A stretch of 33,964 nt of DNA from Aquimarina amphilecti (GTDB taxonomy: Bacteria; Bacteroidota; Bacteroidia; Flavobacteriales; Flavobacteriaceae), in assembly GCF_900109375.1 (NCBI RefSeq), contig NZ_FOAB01000008.1:1-33964 (forward strand). Reading direction: 5' to 3'. The position numbers and the translations under genes were made by a program. The stretch's first letter is position 1; every line of letters starts with the position of its first letter. The notes below the pieces were generated by a model. The model saw nothing but the letters and a program-made list of their open reading frames with translations. It did no database searches and had not been told where the DNA came from. Positions 9,748-19,091 of the stretch are shown here, piece by piece.

Positions 9748-10578
9748 ATGGATAATAAGGTAGTAGTACTCACTGGTGGCGGTGGAGTTTTAGGGAAAAC
9801 AATAGCATTAGCATTGGCTAAAAAAGGAGCACAACTCGCTATTTTGGATTTAAGAAAAGATGCAGCAGAAAAAGTTGCACAAGAGATTAAAAAACAAGGA
9901 GGTTCAGCGATTGGTATTGCTGCAGATGTACTTAGTAAAGAATCTTTATTAAAAGCACAATCCGAGATTAATTCAAAATTAGGTAGCTGCGATATTTTAA
10001 TTAACGGAGCTGGTGGAAATCACCCGAAAGGAACAACTTCGAACACGCATCTTACATTAAAAGATTTAGAAAATAATCAAAATGATTTCAAAAGTTTTTT
10101 TGATTTAGATACAGAAGGAATTCAATTCGTTTTTAATCTCAATTTTATAGGGACTTTATTACCTACCCAAGTTTTTGCAAAAGAAATGGTGGGTAAAGAA
10201 AATTGTTGCATTCTCAATATATCATCCATGAATGCATTTACTCCATTAACCAAAATTCCAGCGTATAGTGGAGCAAAAGCAGCGATATCAAATTTTACAC
10301 AATGGCTTGCTGTACATTTTGCGAAAGTGGGTATTAGAGTAAATGCTTTAGCACCCGGTTTTTTCTTAACAGATCAAAATAGATCGTTATTAACAGATTC
10401 TGAAGGAAATCCAACCCGAAGAGGCAAAACTATCATAGAACAAACTCCAATGGGCAGATATGGGGAGCCCGAGGATCTTATAGGAACTACAGAATGGTTA
10501 TGTGGAGAAGGTTCCAAGTTTGTAACTGGTATTGTCGTCCCCATTGATGGAGGTTTTAGCGCTTTTAGCGGTGTTTAA
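9748..10578 (+). CDS. SDR-family oxidoreductase, probable D-mannonate (fructuronate) oxidoreductase
   Basis: The 276-residue protein is a classical short-chain dehydrogenase. The nucleotide-binding motif TGGGGVLGK is at the N-terminus, NGAGG takes the place of the NNAG motif, the catalytic serine is S160 in ISSMNAF, and the YxxxK pair is Y173 and K177 in YSGAK. The gene opens the operon and lies 10 nt before uxuA. That placement suggests interconversion of D-fructuronate and D-mannonate with NAD(H), the step just before mannonate dehydratase. E. coli UxuB does this with an unrelated long-chain polyol-dehydrogenase-type enzyme of about 486 residues, so this would be a non-homologous replacement. 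The cytoplasmic location follows from the lack of a signal. The SDR fold is certain; the substrate is inferred from context. Confidence 0.85.
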   Translation: MDNKVVVLTGGGGVLGKTIALALAKKGAQLAILDLRKDAAEKVAQEIKKQGGSAIGIAADVLSKESLLKAQSEINSKLGSCDILINGAGGNHPKGTTSNTHLTLKDLENNQNDFKSFFDLDTEGIQFVFNLNFIGTLLPTQVFAKEMVGKENCCILNISSMNAFTPLTKIPAYSGAKAAISNFTQWLAVHFAKVGIRVNALAPGFFLTDQNRSLLTDSEGNPTRRGKTIIEQTPMGRYGEPEDLIGTTEWLCGEGSKFVTGIVVPIDGGFSAFSGV

Positions 10579-10588
10579 TATATAATAT

Positions 10589-11773
10589 ATGAAATTAGAA
10601 AAAACATGGCGATGGTATGGACCTAATGATCCAGTATCATTATCCGACATAAAACAAGCTGGAGCAACTGGTATTGTATCCGCTTTACATCATATCCCAA
10701 ATGGAGAAGTTTGGACAATAGAAGAAATACTAAAAAGAAAGAAAATCATTGAAGCATCCGGATTGAAATGGTCTGTTGTGGAAAGCGTTCCAATTCACGA
10801 AAACATAAAAACCAGATCTGAAAACTATGTTAAATACATCGAAAATTACAAAACTACAATACAAAACCTAGGTACTTGCAAAATCAATATCATCTGCTAT
10901 AACTTCATGCCTGTTCTTGATTGGACCAGAACAAATCTAGAATACAAAGTTTCGGATGGATCAACTGCATTACGTTTTGACGCTACTGAATTCGCAGTTT
11001 TTGATCTATTATTACTTAATAGACCAAATGCACTAAAAGAGTACACTAATACGCAAGTTAAAAATGCTAAGATATTAGAAAAACAAATGTCTGAAGAACA
11101 AAAGAAACTCTTAGTAAATAACATAATCGCCGGTTTACCAGGTGCCGAAGAAGGATATTCCTTAAAAGACTTTAATGCCATTTTAAATACTTATAAAGAT
11201 ATTGGAGCTAAGGAATTAAAAGAACATCTCTTTTCATTTTTAAAAGATATTATCCCTACAGCAGAACAATCCGGAGTACTTATGTGCATCCACCCAGACG
11301 ATCCTCCATATCCAATCCTTGGTCTACCACGAGTAGTAAGCACAGAAAAAGATATTATGGATTTATATAACGCTGTAGACTCTACCAATAATGGGTTAAC
11401 ATTTTGTACCGGATCCTTTGGGCTTCGTCCTGATAATGATTTACCAAATATGATAGAACGTTTAGGAAGTCGAATACATTTTATTCATTTAAGAAGTACT
11501 AAAAGAGATGAAAAAGGAAACTTTTATGAAGCTAATCATCTAGAAGGTGATGTGGATATGTATGAAGTAATGAGATCTCTAATAAATGAACAAAAGAAAA
11601 GGAAGAAAGTTGGTCGATCCGATCTTAATATTCCAATGCGACCAGATCACGGTCATAAAATGTTAGATGACCAACATAAAAAAACAAATCCAGGCTATTC
11701 AGGAATCGGAAGATTAAGAGGTTTAGCAGAATTAAGAGGCCTGGAAATGGGAATTAGAAAATCAATACTATAA
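10589..11773 (+). CDS. uxuA: D-mannonate dehydratase
   Basis: The 394-residue protein has the same length as E. coli UxuA. It opens with the family signature [20 protein letters not shown] and [13 protein letters not shown]. It carries the metal-site elements MCIHPDDPP and the long C-terminal motif around [22 protein letters not shown] and RPDHGHKML. UxuA removes water from D-mannonate to give 2-keto-3-deoxy-D-gluconate (KDG) in the cytoplasm, using a divalent metal. It lies 10 nt after the SDR gene and 18 nt before kduI, so it shares the operon. Together with the SDR it makes the saturated-glucuronate branch that meets the unsaturated-uronate branch at KDG. No glucuronate isomerase (UxaC) lies in the window to feed it. 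Confidence 0.96.
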   Translation: MKLEKTWRWYGPNDPVSLSDIKQAGATGIVSALHHIPNGEVWTIEEILKRKKIIEASGLKWSVVESVPIHENIKTRSENYVKYIENYKTTIQNLGTCKINIICYNFMPVLDWTRTNLEYKVSDGSTALRFDATEFAVFDLLLLNRPNALKEYTNTQVKNAKILEKQMSEEQKKLLVNNIIAGLPGAEEGYSLKDFNAILNTYKDIGAKELKEHLFSFLKDIIPTAEQSGVLMCIHPDDPPYPILGLPRVVSTEKDIMDLYNAVDSTNNGLTFCTGSFGLRPDNDLPNMIERLGSRIHFIHLRSTKRDEKGNFYEANHLEGDVDMYEVMRSLINEQKKRKKVGRSDLNIPMRPDHGHKMLDDQHKKTNPGYSGIGRLRGLAELRGLEMGIRKSIL

Positions 11774-11791
11774 CAACTAAAACATAAAATT

Positions 11792-12631
11792 ATGGCTACT
11801 GCTTACGAATCCAGATATGCATCTCACCCTAAAGCTGTAAAAGCAATGGATACTACAGAATTAAGAGATGAATTTTTGATAGAAAACCTAATGCAGTTAG
11901 GACAAATAAATCTTACATATTCGCATTACGACAGGTATATCGCTGGATCGGTGGTACCAAAGGATAGTTTAAAACTAGAACCTATCGATCCCATAAAAGC
12001 GGACTATTTTTTAGAAAGAAGAGAGCTGGGAATTATTAATGTTGGAGGAAAAGGGGAAGTTATAGTAGATGGAACTTCTTATAAACTAGAATACAAAGAA
12101 GCTTTATATGTGGGAAAAGGAAATAAAGAAGTATTATTTAAAAGTCAGAGTTCATCAAATCCTGCTAAATTCTATATCAATTCTGCACCAGCACATCACA
12201 GCTATCCCACTGTAAAAGTAACTAAAGAAAAGGCCAATAAAATAGAATTAGGCTCTTTAGAAACTTCTAATCATAGAACAGTTATACAGCTTATTGTTGG
12301 TGGTGTCGTAGAAACTTGTCAATTACAAATGGGAATGACAGAATTAAAAAAAGGTAGTGTATGGAACACAATGCCAGCACATTCTCATGATAGAAGAATG
12401 GAAGTGTATTTCTATTTTGAAGTGCCAAATGATCAATCTGTCTGTCATTTTATGGGGCAAACACACGAAACCAGACATATCTGGATGCAGAATGAGCAAG
12501 CAGTAATTTCACCTCCTTGGTCTATACATTCTGGTTCAGGAACCTCTAACTACACATTCATTTGGGGAATGGCCGGAGAGAATTTGGATTATGGAGATAT
12601 GGATACATGTAAAATTACGGATCTTAAATAA
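11792..12631 (+). CDS. kduI: 5-keto-4-deoxyuronate isomerase
   Basis: The 279-residue cupin-type protein matches KduI in length (E. coli 278). The start [20 protein letters not shown] is the typical KduI N-terminus, and the metal site is complete: H197, H199 and E204 in [16 protein letters not shown] and H246 in WSIHSGSG. KduI converts 4-deoxy-L-threo-5-hexosulose uronate, the form taken by unsaturated uronates after lyase and hydrolase action, to 3-deoxy-D-glycero-2,5-hexodiulosonate. Its presence shows the operon is built for lyase products rather than only free glucuronate. It is followed after 8 nt by kduD, the next enzyme. There is no signal peptide, so it is cytoplasmic. Confidence 0.97.
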   Translation: MATAYESRYASHPKAVKAMDTTELRDEFLIENLMQLGQINLTYSHYDRYIAGSVVPKDSLKLEPIDPIKADYFLERRELGIINVGGKGEVIVDGTSYKLEYKEALYVGKGNKEVLFKSQSSSNPAKFYINSAPAHHSYPTVKVTKEKANKIELGSLETSNHRTVIQLIVGGVVETCQLQMGMTELKKGSVWNTMPAHSHDRRMEVYFYFEVPNDQSVCHFMGQTHETRHIWMQNEQAVISPPWSIHSGSGTSNYTFIWGMAGENLDYGDMDTCKITDLK

Positions 12632-12639
12632 GTCACATT

Positions 12640-13434
12640 ATGTCACTATCGCTATTTGATATAAAAGATAAGAATGCTCTAATTACAGGATCAACACACG
12701 GCTTAGGTATGGCTATGGCTAAAGGATTAGGACTTGCAGGAGCTAAAATTATAGTAAATGGAAATTCTTCTCAAGAAAAAATTAACAATGCAGTAGATTC
12801 ATATAAAGAATTAGGAATAGATGCTCGAGGTTATAAATTCGATGTAACTAATGAAGAAGAAGTAAAAAACGCTATTAAACAAATTGAAGAAGAAGTAGGT
12901 CCTATCCATATTCTAATTAATAATGCAGGTATTATAAAACGTACTCCTCTAGAAAAAATGGAAGTTTCTGATTTTAAAGAAGTAATTAACGTAGACCTTG
13001 TTAGCCCATTTATAGTTTCTAAGCACGTAGTTCAGGGAATGATCGAAAGAAAATCAGGAAAAATAATTAATATCTGCTCTATGATGAGTGAATTAGGGCG
13101 TAATACTGTTGGTGCATACGCTGCTGCAAAGGGAGGATTAAAAATGCTAACTCAGAATATGGCTACAGAATGGGCAAAATACAATATACAAGTTAATGGA
13201 ATTGGTCCAGGATATTTTGCAACAGAACAAACAGCACCAATCCGTGTAGATGGACATCCATTTAATGATTTTATAATTAATCGTACTCCAGCGGCTAAAT
13301 GGGGCGATCCTAATGATTTAGCTGGTACAGCTATTTTTTTAGCTTCTAAAGCAAGTGATTTTGTAAATGGACATATTCTCTATGTAGATGGTGGTATTCT
13401 AGCAACTATTGGTAAACCTACAAACGAAAAGTAA
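12640..13434 (+). CDS. kduD: 2-dehydro-3-deoxy-D-gluconate 5-dehydrogenase (SDR)
   Basis: The 264-residue short-chain dehydrogenase starts SLFDIKDKNALITGSTHGLG, where TGSTHGLG is the nucleotide-binding motif. It has NNAG in LINNAGI, catalytic S147 in ICSMMSE, and Y160/K164 in YAAAKGG. The C-terminus VNGHILYVDGG is usual for the KduD/gluconate-5-dehydrogenase group. KduD reduces 3-deoxy-D-glycero-2,5-hexodiulosonate to KDG. The 8-nt gap after kduI and the pathway order support KduD over gluconate 5-dehydrogenase. The stop codon overlaps the next ATG by one base (TAATG), suggesting translational coupling. Confidence 0.93.
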   Translation: MSLSLFDIKDKNALITGSTHGLGMAMAKGLGLAGAKIIVNGNSSQEKINNAVDSYKELGIDARGYKFDVTNEEEVKNAIKQIEEEVGPIHILINNAGIIKRTPLEKMEVSDFKEVINVDLVSPFIVSKHVVQGMIERKSGKIINICSMMSELGRNTVGAYAAAKGGLKMLTQNMATEWAKYNIQVNGIGPGYFATEQTAPIRVDGHPFNDFIINRTPAAKWGDPNDLAGTAIFLASKASDFVNGHILYVDGGILATIGKPTNEK

Positions 13435-14675
13435 TGAAACATTTATGCATCATTATTTCCTTAGCGCTTATAGTAATAAGCTGTAAAAAGGAATCCATAT
13501 CTGACCTGGATAAAAAATATATCAACTTTACGAATACTTCCAGCATAGATAGAATGGATGAAAGCATTATTATCCCTAAAGACATAATAATAAACAAGTT
13601 AGACAGCATCTCTGATAATAGAGTTCCTATAATTAAAGATTCATCTGGAAGGGTCATTCCTTTTCAATTAGATTACCTAGAAAAAAAGGGAATTTGGGAT
13701 GAGTTAAGCCTAACCCTTGACTTTAAAGCAAATCAAACACAAAAACTAGAATTAACAACAATTGCTACAGAAAGTATTCCTTCGTTTACTCCAAGAACAA
13801 ATATTAGATTCGGAATTGGAACTAATAAGAATACTGTAAAAGAAGTTTTAGAACAAAAACGAATAGGTGATCCACGAACCAACGATAGTATTTTTTATCA
13901 AATGGAAGGACCCGCTTGGGAGAATGATAAAGTAGGCTTTAGATTCTATTTCGATCCACGAAATGGTATTGATATTTTTGGAAAAAACACCTCCGAACTT
14001 GTATTAGATCGCGTAGGTTTAGGAGACGGAAATTATCATGAATTAGATGACTGGGGGATGGATGTCCTAAAAGTTGGAAACTCTCTAGGAGCTGGATCAT
14101 TGGCTATAAAACATAATGATTCCCTGATTAGACTTACCGGAAAAGACCAAGCAGAATTTAAAACTATTACAGAAGGACCAATAAGATCAATTTTTGAGAT
14201 GACCTATAAGAATTCGAAAATTGGAGATCAAAATATAGATGTCGTCCATAGAATTACCATTTGGAAAGGACAATGGGGGTACCAGAGTCAGGTGTTTTTT
14301 AAAGGTGCGACCAATCAAATGAACCTGGTTACCGGTATTGCAAATTTAAAACCTAACCATAAATATTCTAAAAAATCAAAAAACCATTTTGTTCTAGAGA
14401 CTTTCGGAGCACAATCAGAAAACAATGATTTGTTAGGTATGGCGATCATAATCCCTAAAGATGATTTTATAAACGAAGGAGAAGCTCCAAAGGAAAACAC
14501 AGATATTACTACAACCTACTATACTGTAATGAATGCTTCTAACAACAAACCTTCCACTTTTTACTTCCTTGCCGGATGGGAACAATCCAATGTCCAATTC
14601 AATACCTATGAAGGTTTTGATAAAATAGTTTCCGAAATGAGTGAAAAATTATCAAATCCAATATTAATAAAATGA
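13434..14675 (+). CDS. DUF4861 family lipoprotein of unknown function
   Basis: The 413-residue protein starts MKHLCIIISLALIVISCKKE, a lipoprotein signal with lipobox VISC, so it is probably anchored in the periplasm or outer membrane. The rest is a beta-rich domain with conserved-looking blocks EGPAWENDKVGFRFYFDPRNG (about 159-179) and LDDWGMDVLKVGNSLGAGS, plus KGATNQMNLVTGI later. I recognise it as DUF4861, a family known from pectin and other uronate loci with no assigned reaction that I know of. It overlaps kduD by 1 nt and kdgK by 4 nt (ATGA), so a periplasmic protein is locked between cytoplasmic KDG enzymes. A role in trimming, binding or mutarotating unsaturated uronates before TRAP import is speculation. 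No hydrolase motif is obvious. Confidence 0.8.
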   Translation: MKHLCIIISLALIVISCKKESISDLDKKYINFTNTSSIDRMDESIIIPKDIIINKLDSISDNRVPIIKDSSGRVIPFQLDYLEKKGIWDELSLTLDFKANQTQKLELTTIATESIPSFTPRTNIRFGIGTNKNTVKEVLEQKRIGDPRTNDSIFYQMEGPAWENDKVGFRFYFDPRNGIDIFGKNTSELVLDRVGLGDGNYHELDDWGMDVLKVGNSLGAGSLAIKHNDSLIRLTGKDQAEFKTITEGPIRSIFEMTYKNSKIGDQNIDVVHRITIWKGQWGYQSQVFFKGATNQMNLVTGIANLKPNHKYSKKSKNHFVLETFGAQSENNDLLGMAIIIPKDDFINEGEAPKENTDITTTYYTVMNASNNKPSTFYFLAGWEQSNVQFNTYEGFDKIVSEMSEKLSNPILIK

Positions 14676-15667
14676 AAAAAAGAGTTGTCACTTTAGGTGA
14701 GGTTCTAATGCGTCTTACTACTGCTACGCATGAGCGATTCGAGCAATCGAATACATATAGGGTGCATTTTGGCGGAACAGAAGCTAATGTTTCAATCTCT
14801 CTTGCACAATGGAATCTCGGCGCTACTCATATCACTTCATTTCCAAATCATTCGATAGGAAAAACTGCTTGCGACTACTTAAAAAAATCAGGAGTTGACA
14901 CTAATAACATAAAATTCAATGATGGAAGAATGGGGCTTTATTTTTTAGAAAATGGTGTTATGCAGCGATCTTCTAAAATCATATATGACCGTTTTGATTC
15001 TTCCTTTTCAAAATTAAACCCTACTATTTTTAACTGGGACGAAATTTTAAAAGATGTAGATTGGTTTCATTGGACAGGAATCACACCAGCGATCTCTGAA
15101 TCCGCAGCTCAACTATGTCTCGATGCTTTGACTTCGGCGCAAAAATTAGGAATAACAGTAAGTGGAGATATTAATTATAGAAGGAATCTTTGGCAATATG
15201 GAAAATCACCTTTAGAAATAATGCCTGAGCTTATTAGCAAAACTAATGTTATCGTAGGTGGGCTTACAGATTTCGAAAATTGCCTAGACATTTCAGCAAA
15301 CAACTTTGAAGAAGGATGTAAAAAAGTACAGCAGAAATACACTACTGTGCATACGCTATCCAATACTCAACGAGAAATCATTTCTGCATCTCAAAATAAG
15401 TTATCAGCAATACTTTGGAGAAATAATAAATACAATATCTCTAAAACTTATACTATGGAAAACATTGTAGATCGCATTGGCGGTGGTGATGCTTTTATGG
15501 CAGGATTAATTTATGGATTGATGTACAAAGAAGAGGAGGATGCTCTTGAATTTGCCGTGGCTTCTGCAGTATTGAAACATGGAATTCTTGGAGATGCAAA
15601 TTTAGTTTCTGTAGAAGAAGTAGAACAATTAGTACAAGGGGATAACATTGGAAGATTATTAAGATAA
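14672..15667 (+). CDS. kdgK: 2-keto-3-deoxygluconate kinase (PfkB family)
   Basis: The 331-residue sugar kinase has the PfkB N-terminal signature TLGEVLMRLTT and FGGTEANVSISLA, and the C-terminal anion-hole motif DRIGGGDAFMAGLIYGLMY with catalytic base D273. It phosphorylates KDG with ATP to give 2-keto-3-deoxy-6-phosphogluconate (KDPG) in the cytoplasm. Position supports KDG as substrate: both KDG-producing branches lie upstream, and the KDPG aldolase gene begins directly after its stop codon. The start ATG overlaps the upstream TGA by 4 nt (ATGA). Other PfkB substrates are possible by sequence alone but not by context. Confidence 0.95.
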   Translation: MKKRVVTLGEVLMRLTTATHERFEQSNTYRVHFGGTEANVSISLAQWNLGATHITSFPNHSIGKTACDYLKKSGVDTNNIKFNDGRMGLYFLENGVMQRSSKIIYDRFDSSFSKLNPTIFNWDEILKDVDWFHWTGITPAISESAAQLCLDALTSAQKLGITVSGDINYRRNLWQYGKSPLEIMPELISKTNVIVGGLTDFENCLDISANNFEEGCKKVQQKYTTVHTLSNTQREIISASQNKLSAILWRNNKYNISKTYTMENIVDRIGGGDAFMAGLIYGLMYKEEEDALEFAVASAVLKHGILGDANLVSVEEVEQLVQGDNIGRLLR

Positions 15668-16333
15668 ATGAAAAACTCTGCAGAACACATCGTCACAATA
15701 ATGGAAAAAACCGGATTAATTCCTGTTTTTAATCATCAAGATATTGAAGTTACTAAAAAAGTATTAGATGCTTCATATGAAGCAGGTATAAGAGTTTTTG
15801 AATTCACAAATAGAAATGAAAAAGCACTCTCCGTTTTTACTGAATTACGAAAATATGCATTAAAGTACAATGATCTAATTTTAGGTATAGGAACCATTTT
15901 TACTAAAACTGAGGTTGAACAATTTCTTAACGCTCAAGCAGATTTTATAGTTTCTCCGGCATTAATCCCTGAAATCGCTAATTATTGCAATAAAAAAGAA
16001 GTGTTATGGGTCCCAGGATGTGCTACCGTTACAGAAGTTTATAGTGCTCAACAATTAGGAGCAAAATTAATTAAAGCCTTCCCTGGTAATGTTTTAGGTG
16101 TAGATTTCATCAAAGCTATTAAAACTGTTTTACCTAAAACTAAAATAATGCCTACCGGAGGTGTACAACCTTCTCTGGAAAATTTAAGATTATGGTTTGA
16201 TTCTGGAGTAAGTTGTGTTGGAATGGGATCTCTACTTTTTAGTAAAAACAATATTAAGAACAAAGATTTCTTAAAACTTTCTTCGGATATAAAAGAAGTA
16301 TTGGTGAGCATTAAAGAAATTAAAAACAACTAA
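15668..16333 (+). CDS. kdgA: KDPG aldolase (2-keto-3-deoxy-6-phosphogluconate aldolase)
   Basis: The 221-residue class I aldolase matches the KdgA/Eda length. The Schiff-base lysine is K136 in LIKAFPGN. The general acid region FEFTNRNEKAL corresponds to the E..(T)..R motif of Eda. PGCATVTEVYSA, MPTGGVQPS and VGMGSLLFS form the phosphate-binding end of the barrel. It splits KDPG to pyruvate and glyceraldehyde-3-phosphate, ending the pathway. The ATG follows the kdgK stop with no spacer. The first residues contain a second possible start (ATG at 15701, MEKTGLIPVF), which is where many homologues begin, so the true start may be 33 nt downstream. Confidence 0.95.
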   Translation: MKNSAEHIVTIMEKTGLIPVFNHQDIEVTKKVLDASYEAGIRVFEFTNRNEKALSVFTELRKYALKYNDLILGIGTIFTKTEVEQFLNAQADFIVSPALIPEIANYCNKKEVLWVPGCATVTEVYSAQQLGAKLIKAFPGNVLGVDFIKAIKTVLPKTKIMPTGGVQPSLENLRLWFDSGVSCVGMGSLLFSKNNIKNKDFLKLSSDIKEVLVSIKEIKNN

Positions 16334-16337
16334 TATT

Positions 16338-17318
16338 ATGAGAATCAAGATACTATTTCCATTTTTTATAGGACTATTAATAATAGGATCTTGTTCTACG
16401 AAAAAAGAAGTCAAAATACTAAGACTAGCGCACACATTAGACACCAAACATCCTGTGCATAAAGCAATGATTATTTTAGGTGAAAAACTTAAAAAAAAAT
16501 CAAACGGAACTTTAGAAGTTAAATTATACCCAAGTGGTCAATTGGGTGCAGAACGTGAATGTCTTGAATTACTACAAATTGGAAGTCTAGACATTACCAA
16601 AGTTTCTGCAGCTGTATTAGAAAACTTTATCACAGAATACAAGGTTTTTAGTATTCCATATTTATTTAGAGATAGACAACACGCTTTTCAGGTTTTTGAT
16701 GGAGCTATTGGAGATGAAATGCTTACTAAAGGAGATAAATATCGACTAAGAGGATTAACTTTTTATGATGCAGGAAGTCGTAGTTTCTATACAAAAGAGA
16801 AGCCAATAACAACTCCAGAAGATCTTAAGGGTTTGAAAATAAGAGTCCAAAAAAGTAATATGGCTGTTGCAATGGTCAATTCTTTAGGAGGATCTCCCAC
16901 TCCCATTTCATGGGGAGAATTATATACAGCTCTACAACAAGGTGTTGTCGACGGCGCAGAAAACAATCTACCCAGTTTTTATACCTCTAAACATTATGAA
17001 ATATGTAAATACTTTAGTCTTGATCAACATACTGCCGTTCCTGATGTTTTATTAATTGGTTTAGATACGTGGGAACGATTATCGGAGCAAGAACAAATCT
17101 GGTTAAAAGAAGCTGCTAGAGAATCTACAATAGAACAACGTAAGTTATGGGCTGCATCAGAAAAGGAATCCTTGGATATTATTACCGCATCTGGAGTCGA
17201 AATTATAACTCCTGACAAAACTTTGTTCGAACAGGAGACAGAAAGCATTCAAAAAATGTTTCAAGATAATCCTGATATGCTATCCTTAATTAAGAATATC
17301 AAAAACACAAAGCAATGA
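16338..17318 (+). CDS. dctP: TRAP transporter substrate-binding protein, DctP family
   Basis: The 326-residue protein starts with a lipoprotein signal (lipobox IGSC, then STKKE), so the binding protein is membrane-tethered, unlike the free periplasmic DctP of proteobacteria. Family motifs include LRLAHTLDTKHPVHKAM, YPSGQLGAERECLELLQIGS, LKGLKIRVQKS (with the conserved arginine expected to bind the substrate carboxylate) and ALQQGVVDGAENN. DctP proteins bind carboxylates, often uronates. Context (KdgA 4 nt upstream and the two TRAP membrane subunits directly downstream) suggests a uronate or unsaturated uronate as ligand. The gene overlaps dctQ by 4 nt. Confidence 0.94.
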   Translation: MRIKILFPFFIGLLIIGSCSTKKEVKILRLAHTLDTKHPVHKAMIILGEKLKKKSNGTLEVKLYPSGQLGAERECLELLQIGSLDITKVSAAVLENFITEYKVFSIPYLFRDRQHAFQVFDGAIGDEMLTKGDKYRLRGLTFYDAGSRSFYTKEKPITTPEDLKGLKIRVQKSNMAVAMVNSLGGSPTPISWGELYTALQQGVVDGAENNLPSFYTSKHYEICKYFSLDQHTAVPDVLLIGLDTWERLSEQEQIWLKEAARESTIEQRKLWAASEKESLDIITASGVEIITPDKTLFEQETESIQKMFQDNPDMLSLIKNIKNTKQ

Positions 17319-17782
17319 GAAAAACAATAGATACATTTTTAGAAAAAGCGCTAATTCTAATATTTTCATTGATGTTATTTAGTGTTATATGGCAGGTGTT
17401 TTCAAGGTTTTTATTAAAATCCCCCAGTACTATTACTGACGAGATTTCGAGCTTCTCCTTAATATGGCTAGGCCTATTGGGAGCGGCATACGCCACGGGA
17501 AAACGCTTACACCTTGCCATAGATCTGATACCTTCTCATATTGTAGCTAAAAGACAAAAAATATATGAAAGTATTGTGCAAGGATCTGTTTTAATTTTTG
17601 GATTTCTTGTTATGGTTATTGGAGGAGCAAGACTTTGTTGGCTAACATTTGTGTTTCAGCAAAAATCAGCTACACTAGAAATTCCTTTAGGATTTATCTA
17701 TTTGGTAATTCCTATAAGCGGCATATTAATATGTTATTATTCTTTAGTCATATTATTACGTAAAAAAGATCTTGCATTATGA
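17315..17782 (+). CDS. dctQ: TRAP transporter small membrane subunit, DctQ family
   Basis: The 155-residue protein has four predicted membrane spans (about 13-33, 45-62, 85-107 and 124-146), as expected for DctQ. The stretch IWLGLLGAAYATGKRLHLAID is characteristic of the family. It assembles with DctM into the sodium- or proton-driven inner-membrane transporter that takes substrate from DctP. It overlaps the genes on both sides by 4 nt (ATGA), which fits coupled translation of a fixed-ratio complex. Confidence 0.93.
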   Translation: MRKTIDTFLEKALILIFSLMLFSVIWQVFSRFLLKSPSTITDEISSFSLIWLGLLGAAYATGKRLHLAIDLIPSHIVAKRQKIYESIVQGSVLIFGFLVMVIGGARLCWLTFVFQQKSATLEIPLGFIYLVIPISGILICYYSLVILLRKKDLAL

Positions 17783-19074
17783 ATTATACTGAAGTTTTAA
17801 TCCTAACATTAAGTTTTCTTGTATTACTCTCAATTCGAGTTCCCGTAGCGTATGCCATTGGTCTATCCGGACTATTTACACTTATTGTAGCCATGCCATT
17901 TATGCCATCAGTTACTACGTTAGCGCAAAGGATGGCAACATCTTTGGACAGTTTTACCCTTTCTGCAATTCCTTTTTTCATATTAGCAGGTCAAATTATG
18001 AATCGAGGCGGTATTGCAGTACGACTCATAAATTTCGCAAAAGCTATTGTAGGACCTTTACCAGGAGGATTGGCTTTTGTAAATATATTTGCTTGTATGC
18101 TTTTTGGTGCAATATCCGGTTCTGCAGTTGCAGCTGCTTCAGCTATTGGTGGGTTTATGAATCCAATGATGGAAAAAGAAGGGTATGATAAATCTTTTAG
18201 TGCTGCTGTAAATATAACTAGTTCTACGACAGGTTTATTAATCCCACCAAGTAATGTTTTAATTATATATTCTCTAGCTAGTGGTGGTGTTTCTATTGCT
18301 GCTCTATTTGTAGCTGGGTATGTCCCAGGTTTATTGATTGGATTTGCTTTAATGTTAGTCGCTGGTATTTATTCGGTAATCAAAAAGTATCCTACAGAAA
18401 AACTAGTTAGTCTTAAGGTTTTTCTTAAACGATTTTTAGATGCATTACCAAGTCTTCTTTTACTTGTAGTTGTTATTGGAGGAATCGTTGCCGGAATTTT
18501 CACAGCTACAGAAGCTTCTGCAATAGCAGTTATTTACACTTTTATATTAGCTCTTGTTTATAAAGAAATTTCGCTTAAAAGCATTGCTCCGATATTATTA
18601 GAAACTATAAAAACCTCATCAATCGTGTTATTACTAATTGCAACCTCTATTGCAATGTCTTGGGTAATGTCTTATGAAAACATTCCTCAAGAAATTAGTA
18701 ATGCATTACTTTCAATTAGTGATAATCCAATTATTATTTTAATACTTATCAATCTAATTTTATTATTTGTGGGAGTCTTTATGGATATGACTCCAGCAGT
18801 ATTGATTTTCACTCCAATTTTTTTACCTATTGTAACAGATTTAGGAATGAATCCTATCCACTTTGGTATTGTTATGATTCTAAACCTTTGTATCGGACTA
18901 TGCACGCCTCCTGTGGGTTCTGTACTTTTTGTAGGATGTAGTGTAGCAGAATTAAGTATTCAGAAAGTAATTCGCCCTTTGATGCCTTTGTTTTTAATTA
19001 TGATACTCGTATTGGTTTTAATCACCTATATTCCAGAGTTAAGTTTATGGCTTCCTAGGCTATTTGATTTGTAA
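17779..19074 (+). CDS. dctM: TRAP transporter large membrane subunit, DctM family
   Basis: The 431-residue, highly hydrophobic protein has about 11-12 membrane spans. DctM signatures are IPFFILAGQIMNRGGIAVRL, the loop ISGSAVAAASAIGGFMNPMM, TTGLLIPPSNVLIIYSLASG, and the second half-repeat with FVGVFMDMTPAVLIFTPIF and LCIGLCTPPVGSVLFVGC. It is the permease of the tripartite carrier and works with the DctP and DctQ proteins encoded just upstream. It is the last gene of the rightward operon; a hairpin follows 17 nt after the stop. The sequence does not identify the transported sugar acid. Confidence 0.96.
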   Translation: MNYTEVLILTLSFLVLLSIRVPVAYAIGLSGLFTLIVAMPFMPSVTTLAQRMATSLDSFTLSAIPFFILAGQIMNRGGIAVRLINFAKAIVGPLPGGLAFVNIFACMLFGAISGSAVAAASAIGGFMNPMMEKEGYDKSFSAAVNITSSTTGLLIPPSNVLIIYSLASGGVSIAALFVAGYVPGLLIGFALMLVAGIYSVIKKYPTEKLVSLKVFLKRFLDALPSLLLLVVVIGGIVAGIFTATEASAIAVIYTFILALVYKEISLKSIAPILLETIKTSSIVLLLIATSIAMSWVMSYENIPQEISNALLSISDNPIIILILINLILLFVGVFMDMTPAVLIFTPIFLPIVTDLGMNPIHFGIVMILNLCIGLCTPPVGSVLFVGCSVAELSIQKVIRPLMPLFLIMILVLVLITYIPELSLWLPRLFDL

Positions 19075-19091
19075 AAACTTATACAATATAT

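Noticed and set aside
12640..13434. Annotation as 3-oxoacyl-ACP reductase or gluconate 5-dehydrogenase
   Set aside because: The SDR motifs alone allow either, but the position directly after kduI and before the KDG kinase and aldolase genes favours KduD.
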